From positions 28,110,699-28,174,698 of the forward strand of contig OX463848.1 in NCBI GenBank assembly GCA_949825065.1: DNA of 64,000 bases, read 5' to 3'. The notes beneath the pieces are model-generated. The model ran no database searches. It was not told the DNA's origin and saw nothing but the letters and a program-made list of their open reading frames with translations. Positions 55,389 through 64,000 of this stretch are shown piece after piece. Every line of letters starts with the position of its first letter. The first letter of the stretch is position 1. The DNA is from Odontocerum albicorne. Lineage: Eukaryota > Arthropoda > Insecta > Trichoptera > Odontoceridae. A program made the position numbers and the translations under genes.

Positions 55389-58300
55389 TCAGCACTGATT
55401 TCGGTGCTTCTTGAAGCATCGCTTGTCAGCTTGCCGAGCGAGAATATCACTGACATGAGCTTTGTGTTGGAAGATTCTCAAAACATTAGTTTTGGCCTCT
55501 GAAACACCCTCTCCGACAATTTTTGATCTTTGAATGTTTCCCTGAAAATAAAGAAAACTAATTAATATATATTTTAACACAAGTAACAAAAAACTGATTC
55601 ATTATTATAGAATGCAAAACATCAATATTTTCTTAAAAACCTTGAAATGTTTGAGAAATTTAATTATAATTTATATAATTGTTTGATGTTAAGTATGCTA
55701 AAAGAGACAGTCAACAATTATTTATTACAAAAAAAAGAAATAATTAAAAAAATATGCACATACATTTTGATAAGATTGGGTTCTATAACCAATAATAAAT
55801 TCTTTTATTATTTTTAAGTTTTAATCTTTATACACTGACTTCAATTTTGATTAAAATTTGTTCTTTTAATGACTTTCATTTACAATTAATGTACTCGTAT
55901 GTATGTATAAAAATTCCGATGAATTTGAATCAAAATTACTATCAAAAGATTTGAGAAATAAATATCTTTAGTTTTTATAGAAAAGTGCATAAAAACAAAC
56001 CTTAAGAAGTTCACATATTGAATGATGGTCAGGTTGTGGCTTTGATTCCAACATTTTTAAAATTTTTGCAGCTTGTTCTAATACTCCAGTTTCCAATTCA
56101 CCCTAGAATAAATAATAAAATGTTATACGGATAATTACTGATTTCATACCTAATTATAGTCAGTAGAAAAAAAAAGTATTGGGTGTACAAATTAGTTCGG
56201 TCCGTTTTTTTGTGTTCAAAAATGCATTTATTTCTAAACAAAATGAATGAACAGATCAATTAAAGTATTGTCCATCGCTGGCTACTACTTTTTCCCATCT
56301 CTCAGGCAATTTTCGAATTCCATCTCGAAAAAATGGCTCGTCTTTTGAGGCGATCCAAGTTTGGAGCCAATTTTCGGTTTCTACGAAAGAAGTGAACCGG
56401 TGACCTGCCAAATCGTGCTGCATCCTTCGGAACAACCAGTAATCAGAAGGAGCAATGTCCGGGGAATACGGCGGGTGCGGTAAAACATCCCATTTGAGCG
56501 TTTCCAAATATTTTTTTACGACTTTTGCGACATGAGGCCGAAACGTTGTCATGAAGAAGAATAACTTTATCATGTCTTTGCTCGTATTCCGGCCGTTTTT
56601 CTCGCAATGCACGGCTCAAATGAATTAATTGTAGCCGATACCGATTGCCCGTAATGGAATCGCCAGGTTTCAGCACCTCATAGTAAACAATACTCCTTTG
56701 GTCCCACCAGATACAGAGCATGATCTTCGAACCATGTATGTTCGGTTTTGGTGTTGATGTTGAGGTCGATGGCAACGATTGACCAGGCTTAGCGTAGTAT
56801 ATTTTCTTCTTGGGGTTGTCGTAGAATATCCACTTCTCATCTCCAGTTACAATCCGATGCAAAAAACCTTTTCTTTGTTGCCTTTGAATCAGCTGCTCGC
56901 AAGTGAAAAATCGCCTTTCAACGTCTCTCAGTTTCAGTTCATAAGGCACCCAATTTCCTTGTTTTTGAATAATTCCCATGGCTCTCAATCGTACGGAAAC
57001 GGCTTGTTGCGTCACTCCCAATGATTCTGCAAGCTCCTCTTGCGTTTGACTCCGATCTTCTTCGAGTAATGCCTCTAATTCTTTGTCCTCGAATTTTTTG
57101 GCTGTTTAGAAATAAATTCAAGACTCCATATCATAATTTACAAATAATATTAACACACATATCAAAGCAAACTCACTCCTTAAATAAATTGTAGGCAATA
57201 AAAATAATAGCATAGTGAGTTGAAATTTGAAAAGTCTAATACATACATATAAACATTAAGATTTGAGCCAACGATGAGTAGTTGTTGGATATGATTTTGA
57301 TGTTGTTAAAATTGTGCATCCGATACCTTGGGATTTAAGTATGTGTAAAGATGTGAATGCAGTGTGAATGGTTCAGCTGAGTGTTTTAGTATGTTGGATA
57401 AATATATAAAATTTGTGATTAAGGAATGAGACCACAGGCCATTCCCAGGGAAGTGGTGCTCAATATTTACAAAATGGAGGGCTTCAGCATTATGTAATGT
57501 ATGTATCTATGATTTCCGTTTCCATTAAAACTATAAATGCTGTATTATAGATAATAAAAATGTAAAATTAAATAAAACAAACTCCTGTGTTTACAAAGAC
57601 ACATTTTTAAACTAGGGCATCACTGCTGTTATTTGTGTTTATCGAAACATTTTTATTTCTGAAACAAGTCATAGTTTTTTGAAGAGAAACATTAGAATAA
57701 TTGTTACCAATGGTACATTAAAACAATTTTTATCAAATAAATATTGAATTGAATCATTGTCATTCAATGGACAAGTTTTTATCCACTATTCAAAACTAAA
57801 TTCAATGTCGTACAAAAACTGAATTCTTACCAAATCATCCATTTGAGCAGTGAGGTGATGTATTTTCCATCCATTAGCTTTCTGTAAGACGTGTCTCTGG
57901 GCAGCTAGTTCCACCACAGAGGGCCGCCTTTCATCTCTCCGCCGCACATCAGTGGGTCTGGTGAAGTGAAGAGCTGTAGCTCGCCATCCGCATTTCCATC
58001 CGGCCCCCAGCATGGCTCCTATTATGAATATTTTGAAAAGTTTAAATAGAATACCTGAATAAAACATACATTAAATTATTCAATTATTGCTATTTAGTTT
58101 TAAAGAAACAAAATAAGTATTACATAAAAAAAATATATATTTAACCTGGTTTTTAATTATTCAGTTAACTTGCAACTAAATGTCAAAGGAGGAAAATAAA
58201 AATATCAAGTAAATTAATTTTGTATAATTTATTTTATTGAGTTCAAGAACCTCAAAAGAAAAGCATCAAATTACAATTGATCTGCTAAGTTTTAGGGTTG

Positions 58301-61300
58301 AAAACAAATACAGTAAAAGTCCGTTAATTAAAACAATAATTCGTAATTAAAATTTTCCGCCATTTTCTAGGTCATGAAATCGAATGTTCGTAAAAATTCT
58401 ACCGATAACTTGAAAAACCGTAATTCGTAATGTTTTTCGTCAGAAAGATATATGAATTCTAATCATTTGAAATTTTACATGCAAATCACACACATGGATC
58501 CGGGGTAGCCGGTAAGAAAGACTGTTGTATTATGCGCTGGTGAACAGTTAAAATTTTGGGTTTCCTCTTATATGTCAAGGTTTAATATCAAAATATCTCA
58601 AGATTTTTATTGTAGGTATGGAATGTGCAGTCAAATAAAAACCAGTGACATCATATTTATATTACGCGTGCAAACATAAACAACTTAATGTGTGTAAAGT
58701 CAACAAATAAAAGACTACGTCAAAATCAAATGAGCGACAATTATCATGTTTTTTTTGTTCGTATGTGTCCACAAAAAATAGTACGTATTTATTATTTATT
58801 TTACCACTAAATATGTTATGTCTGAATATTGCGGAAATATGACGACAATACTTTACACCAGCCTGTGAAACTGTACCAGGCCGAAGTTTTCAAAAAGAAT
58901 ATAAAAACACTACTTATATCATAAAATTAAAAAACTCAAAGGGTCCTGTATTTTCTGGTCAAGTATTTTCAAGGGTCCTTAAAATAAGAACATTCAAATG
59001 GTCCTTAAAATAAATAAATGATGAAGAAATCGATTGCATTTAACATATTTGAAAATAACTTACTTCTTCGCGGTTTCTCTCTTTCCGGGGGCGGCAGTGC
59101 AGGAGCAGGAGGAGAAGCTGCATGAGGAGGGGATGGGGCGGGGGGTGCAGGAGCTCCTTCTGATGGAAATTCACATTCTCCACTTCTCGTACTACGGGTC
59201 TCACTAGGCAGCCTGTTTTGGTAAAATTGTAATGTTAAAAAAACTTGTTCTGTTGTACAGATATTCAATGTAGTTAACAATTGGGTATAAACAGTCTTCA
59301 ACCAATCTTCAAACCAGCCCAAAGGTCGTTCGCATGGTGATGTTATGAGTTCTCTATGTAATTCACTGATTCACAGTAGATTGGAGTGCGGCTCAACCAT
59401 ATGGAACCTGAGAGGAATCCAGAATGGTGCCGTATTCACAAACTGAGCTGCTAAGAGCATTACCACTAAGTGCACACGGAATGACCTTGCTATATGAATT
59501 TTCTGAAATGGATATTTTCCATATCTCGGTGAATAAATTGAGGATAGAACTCCTTAATAAATTTTGTAGGCATAACTGAGCCATTTCATAGAAAAGCATG
59601 AATATCATTGTTCCTGTTGTCATATTATATTTAGACTTTTAATAATGGATTTTTTTCTTGTTATTTGATATAAATTAGTTAAAACTCTATCAAATGTCAA
59701 ATAAAGAAAAAAAATAGGCCTGAATATACAAAACCTTGAAATGGACATTTTTAATTTTATTTGATTACAATCTAGAATGGAACCTGACACTTTATTCAAG
59801 AGATCATTGGATAATTATTCTGAAGAATGGATTTTCTTTGAGTAATTGAAAACTTTTTTAAAAACTCAAATAGTACTTGGCATATCAAAAGCTATGTTAA
59901 TTATTAATAAGGGAAATTCTTAGTTGAAGGTTTATATTGTATGGAAAACATGAAATAAGTTACATATTAGTCACAGAGTCCTGATTAAAATAAATAGTTT
60001 AAACCTAGCATTGCTTAATATATGTATGGATTAAATAAGAGTTGTTACTAATAGAGACAATTATGTTAACCAAAAATAAAGCACTACAAAATGGAAGAAG
60101 CATATGAGATAAAGTGTCTCTCCATTAACGCCTGGTATACCTTATATCATGGCTGTAAATAATCAATGTCAATACCAGTGCTAGCTAAACCTATATCAAA
60201 TACACCAGAGACAAATATGAAAATTCAGAAGTCTTTTTTATAAACTACTAAATTAGGACTTACAGTTGTTTTCTTGGTTTCTTCCTGGGAGAGCAGTTAT
60301 TGTAAGACGGCTGCTCAGTATGTTGGAGCGGCTGCAGTATATTCTGCATTGATTGATGGTTTGACTGCATATTTTGATTCTGGGATTGGGACATGGGCTG
60401 TGACACAAATGTATGAATCACATTTTGCATCGGAGGAGGATCATCATCATCTGGTCCGGGACTCGAAGCTGCTGATACTGTGGTGGATCCTCCCGTTGAA
60501 TGAGGAGGAGAAGCAGCGGGTGGGGGAGGTGGAATCACAGATTTTATTGGGGACCTGAAAAAAAAATGTAAATATAATCCTACAATGTTTGTCTACAAAA
60601 ACTGAGTTTAGGGAGATTTCCAATATTAATAATAATAAAAGGACAATTTATATAGCACTGTTTAGAGAGCAGACTTTTTACAAGGGCACTCTAACTCAGG
60701 ATTCGAACCCCACTATTATTGATAATTTAAAATAATTAAAAAAACAAGTTGAGTGTAAGGACAGGAAGTTGGTGACTGCGGCCATTAGATTAGGAACTTC
60801 CCCATATCTGAATACATATAGAAAAACATATTTGGTAATAAAACTTTCCAAGGGAAGACAAACTACAAAGAAACCTTTGTAGATCTTCCGATATGTCATA
60901 ATAACACATTCGGCTTTAGGTGGAGTGTAGTGTATATTGTGTAGTATTCATATATAATCATAAATTTTAATAAGATTTCCCAAAAAAGATTGTCTTCAAA
61001 TGCTTCCTAAAGCTGCATACGTCCCCCACCCATCTAACACTTTGAAGCAGACAAAGATCAATCCAACTGAAATATTACTCGAGACAATTATGTTAACCAA
61101 AAATAAAAACACTTCATTCATTAAATTACATGCAATAATAAAATGACTATTGCAATAGCAAAATGACGAAAAATACACTTATCGATTAAATCCAATCTAA
61201 AAATAGACTTAATATAATGGAACATTGAATACCCAAATAGCCCAAAATCGAATAAATGACAATTTATTTAAAAAATTCAAACAGAAAAGGAGACAGCAAA

Positions 61301-62205
61301 TTGAGAAATTTGAAGGTGAAAAGTTTTTTTTGCTTATAATTGATAAAAGCAGTCTGAAAAATATTGGATGAGAAGATATTTTTAGATTTCACTTTTTTTT
61401 TTTTTTTGCAAAGGTACATGACGACCCTTGCAGGAAAGGCAGAGAAAGCAGATCTAATAAAAACTTTTCTATTCAAGGACATAACTTTCGCCTCCTCCAC
61501 ATTCATACCCAATCTTCTATTATTCATACTTCTTTAAAAATCTAGTCCATTTGATCCAGACATGTTTTCCTCGGTCTACTTCATACACACACACACTTTG
61601 TACTTCTGAATTGTATACTCGCTTAGTCATTCTTTTATCATTCATTCTCTCCACATTTCTAAACCATCTCCTTTCTTCATCTTATTTAGAACATCCATTT
61701 TATCCATGCATAAATTTCTGATGTTCTGATCTTCGTTCTGTCTTCTTTCATACATTAACACTACAAATTTTCCTTAGTGCACGCATCTCGACCGCATTAA
61801 TCTTACTTTTATCCTTCTAAATTTCACTTTTTATTACACTTCCATTATATATAGCACAATCTAGCAGGATTAATGCCATGTGGCAATTTCTTTGTATACT
61901 TTTATATTTTTGGTTACCACTGGGAATTGGCCTTGTAAGCCACTAGGCCTCGGAGGTTATTATTGACTGAGAATTGAATTGATGAAAAAGATAACTGACT
62001 ATTGAAAATGTATATATTTTTTTTAAATGAAAGAAAAAATAAAAATATTCAATGGAAAAAAACAGAGATGTACTGAATAATTTATATGGAAATAAAATAT
62101 CTTACCCTTCATTATCTCTCTTCCGAAGAATGGATGGCCTTTGTGCCCCTCCTATAGTATTAGATATGCGTCCTAAATCATTAGAGTTTCCACTTAATGC
62201 TCCCG
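55389..62205 (-). CDS. SAP130: SAP130 (Sin3A-associated protein 130), C-terminal six exons
   Basis: Exons, in transcription order: 62205-62106, 60554-60264, 59212-59064, 58018-57831, 56102-56001 and 55541-55389 (stop TGA at 55391-55389). All introns are GT-AG and the frame is continuous. Landmarks: AQRPSILRKRDNEG in the first visible exon; a Pro/Ser/Gln-rich linker; PRKKPRKQLLPSE (basic motif of SAP130 proteins); ALHFTRPTDVRRRDERRP and NGWKIHHLTAQMDDL (SAP130 C-terminal domain, which contacts the SIN3-HDAC corepressor); GNIQRSKIVGEGVSEAKTNV and LRIFQHKAHVSDIL at the end. The N-terminal exons lie beyond the right edge. The role is transcriptional repression in the nucleus. Confidence rests on motif order against recalled vertebrate SAP130. 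Confidence 0.9.
56179..57104 (-). mobile_element. 5'-truncated mariner in a SAP130 intron
   Basis: The 3' end (plus-strand TTGGGTGTACAAATTAGTTC at 56179, after TA) is intact. The 5' end is lost at about 57104, before transposase codon ~75 (KKFEDKELEALL in frame). The remaining ORF reads SLGVTQQAVSVRLRAMGIIQ, TGDEKWIFYDNPKKK (first Asp), VILLHDN (second), then a frameshift after HDN, and SPDIAPSDYWLF (third). Stop after VVASDGQYFN. ATTTATTTCTAAACA occurs near both ends in opposite orientation (56225 and 57116). Confidence 0.87.
58311..58885 (+). mobile_element. pogo-like MITE, family P, copy 2 (SAP130 intron)
   Basis: The left end CAGTAAAAGTCCGTTAATTA follows TA (58309-58310). The interior is collinear with the minus strand of 20962-21640: CATTTGAAATTTTACATGCA, AATAAAAACCAGTGACATCA, ACGCGTGCAAACATAAAC, TGTCTGAATATTGC. 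The right end has diverged or is lost. Confidence 0.68.
61265..61840 (-). pseudogene. non-LTR retrotransposon remnant, copy 3, C-terminal part
   Basis: Read leftward: KINAVEMRALRKICSVNV, RRWFRNVERMNDKRMTKRVY, KHVWIKWTRFLKKYE and GMNVEEAKVMSLNRKVF, with frame changes and stops. This is the post-RT C-terminal region, same family as 1715-2335 and 39325-40140. It sits between the first two visible SAP130 exons. Confidence 0.75.
61850..61962 (-). repeat. tRNA-derived SINE fragment, family B
   Basis: The minus strand reads CTCCGAGGCCTAGTGGCTTA (A-box region), AAGGCCAATTCCCAGTGG (degraded B box), then ATTGCCACATGGCATTAATC and TAGATTGTGCTATATATAAT, as in family B with an internal deletion. Confidence 0.6.
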
Positions 62206-62522
62206 CTATAAAGGTAAATGTTTTATTAGTTATTTTGCACTTTATATCTTAAATGTTTCTTTATCCAATATAAAGAAATCAAAATAATTAAATCATTCCG
62301 GAACAACCTCTTCCATCCGTCAGAAATGTTGATCAACAATCTGACAATCCATGTTCTTCACATTAGGCAAATCTTCCTGTTGCAACATGGATGGATGGTG
62401 TAACATGAAAATTTGCCCTAATATAGTAATGCTCGCAGTGAGCAAAGTATACATGCATAAAATATCAGTAATCTTGGAAATTAGCCATTATCAACATGTT
62501 TTATTCTTATTTACCACATATA

Positions 62523-63787
62523 CGAGGGTAGTCCCAAAAGTACCCGACCTAACAAAGAAAACACAAAAAATTTGGGGAAAAATATTTTTATTTCTAAACA
62601 TCGATGCGATGTTCAATAGCTTCGATACCCTGTTTATAGTGAGAACCGTCGAGCGCCTCAAAATAGCCATCAACCGCAGATTCCACCTCTTCATTGTTGG
62701 CAAATCTTTTACCACCGAGACATTTTTTCAAGTTTGGAAAAAGAAAGTAATCCGAGGGGGCTAAATCTGGCAAATAGGGTTCGTGAGGAAGCAATTCGAA
62801 CTTTAATTCATTGATTTTGGCCACCGCGATAGCGGATGTGTGAACTGGTGCATTGTCTTGATGAAACAACACCTCTTTTTTGCCAAATGCAGCAGTTTTT
62901 TCTTGATTTCATTACTCAAACGCTGCAAAAAGTTCGCATAATACTCGTCGTTGATTGTTTTTCCTTTTTGAAGATAATCAATGAAAATTATCCCAGCGCA
63001 TCCCAAAAAACTGACACCATGACCTTTGCCTGCAGATGGAACTGTCTTCGCCTTTTTTGGAGCCGATTCTCCCCTTTCAGTCCATTGTTTTGACTGTTCC
63101 TTCATCTCAGGTGTGAAGTGATGGACCCATATTTCATCCATGGTTATGAATCGACGCAAAAACTTGGCTTTATTGCTGTGAAACATCGCTAAACACTCGA
63201 TTGAAACATCCTCACGATGCTGTTTTTGTTCCATTGTGAGCAAACGCGGCACCCATCTTGCGCACAGCTTTCTCATGTCCAAATTTTCAGTCAATATGCG
63301 ATGTACAGCACTTTTTGAAATGCCTACCATGTCTGCTAGCTCGCGCACTTTCAATTGACGGTCATCCAATACCATTTTGTGGATTTTTTTTACCATTTCT
63401 GGCGTGGTCACCTCATTTGGTCGACCACTGCGATGTTCGTCTTGGCAGCTCGTACAGCCTCGTTTAAACTCTGCCACCCAATATTTTACTGTTGTAAACG
63501 AAGGAGCAATCTCCCCCAGAGTAGAATCTAGCTCGGCTTTGATATTGGTTGGACTTAGACCTTTCAAATGAAAGTATTGTATCACATAACGATGACCAAT
63601 TTTTTACATGTTTACAAATTCACTGAGAGCGTTCACTATTGATGGCTGCCAAACAAATACTAAACAACGTAGCGTCTTAAAACTTGAAACTTAAGCTTTA
63701 TAAGTTTAGTACTTTCTACCACAGTAATTTTTTAAAGCAACAACCGCCATCTATACGTCAGGTCGAGTACTTCTGGGACCACCCTCA
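62523..63787 (-). mobile_element. mariner upstream of the first visible SAP130 exon, nearly intact
   Basis: TIRs CGAGGGTAGTCCCAAAAGTA (62523) and, inverted, TGAGGGTGGTCCCAGAAGTA (63787), flanked by TA. The minus-strand transposase keeps all three catalytic blocks: RRFITMDEIWVHHF, LFHQDNAPVHTS, and LPDLAPSDYFLF. Lesions: a stop right after the probable ATG (HRYVIQYFHLKGLS is preceded by ATG TAA); offset frame between GKGHG and GCAGI near 63000-63040; and one missing A in the run encoding LAKKKV near 62880. The C-terminus ends normally (EAIEHRIDV). Confidence 0.9.
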
Positions 63788-63807
63788 TATAATCTAATCA
63801 CTAATAT

Positions 63808-63857
63808 CTAATCACGAATTAAAAAATACTAATATGTATTTTTTAATTCTTGATTAG
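63808..63857. repeat. 21-bp-arm hairpin next to mariner
   Basis: CTAATCACGAATTAAAAAATA, loop of eight bases, then its complement ending TTGATTAG, with one mismatch. It lies 20 bp beyond the mariner right end. Confidence 0.8.
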
Positions 63858-64000
63858 ATACTGGGTCCGCCTATTTCAAGTGTTCCAGAAAAAAAAATAT
63901 TGGTAGCTTGACCATTTTATAGTAAAATGATTTTTTGTTTGCGGATTCCTACATGATTACTTGTAGATAAATCTCACACAAGAAATTTGTACAGCAGTAA

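Noticed and set aside
60274..60558. 94-codon plus-strand ORF
   Set aside because: Antisense shadow of the SAP130 proline/glutamine-rich exon.

Overview
The window is AT-rich animal DNA and looks like an arthropod, most likely an insect. The genes are split by introns, no bacterial-style operons are present, and the intergenic space is packed with mariner, Tigger/pogo, piggyBac/TTAA, hAT, Helitron, Penelope-like, non-LTR and tRNA-derived SINE remnants. A hemipteran is plausible, but the sequence alone does not prove it.

Four host loci can be supported. (1) The 5' end of a LUC7L3-type splicing-factor gene, minus strand (635-1018), runs off the left edge. (2, 3) Two complete five-exon phosphatidylethanolamine-binding protein (PEBP) genes lie in tandem on the plus strand (15334-23827 and 35989-42082). 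Their core exons have identical lengths and phases, so they are duplicates. (4) The last six exons of a SAP130 gene (Sin3 histone deacetylase complex subunit), minus strand (55389-62205), are present; its 5' exons lie beyond the right edge.

Layout. 1-1018: LUC7L3 exons and a transposase tail. 1.1-15.2 kb: no host gene; a LINE, a Tigger-like MITE, a mariner, two copies of an HTH/DDE element, a foldback MITE, a Penelope-like 3' end with inverted arms carrying hammerhead-like motifs, an unidentified decayed coding stretch, and a TTAA MITE. 15.2-23.9 kb: PEBP gene 1, whose introns hold Tigger, LINE, GIY-YIG, mariner (with a nested TTAA element), pogo-like and Tc-like remnants. 24.3-35.9 kb: a mariner and a 0.85-kb hAT element split by a 3.7-kb Helitron, then SINEs. 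36-42 kb: PEBP gene 2, with a young-looking mariner in intron 1, a 41-bp minisatellite in intron 2 and a scrambled LINE in intron 3. 42.8-45.7 kb: a decayed piggyBac-like transposon. 45.7-55.3 kb: gene-poor DNA with SINE and MITE remnants and short palindromes. 55.4-63.8 kb: SAP130, with a mariner, a pogo-like MITE and a LINE in its introns and another mariner upstream of its first visible exon.

The host genes do not form an obvious pathway. LUC7L3 (pre-mRNA splicing) and SAP130 (chromatin repression) look like conserved housekeeping flanks around a lineage-specific PEBP duplication. Every transposase or replicase visible here carries a frameshift, stop, deletion or catalytic-residue loss.
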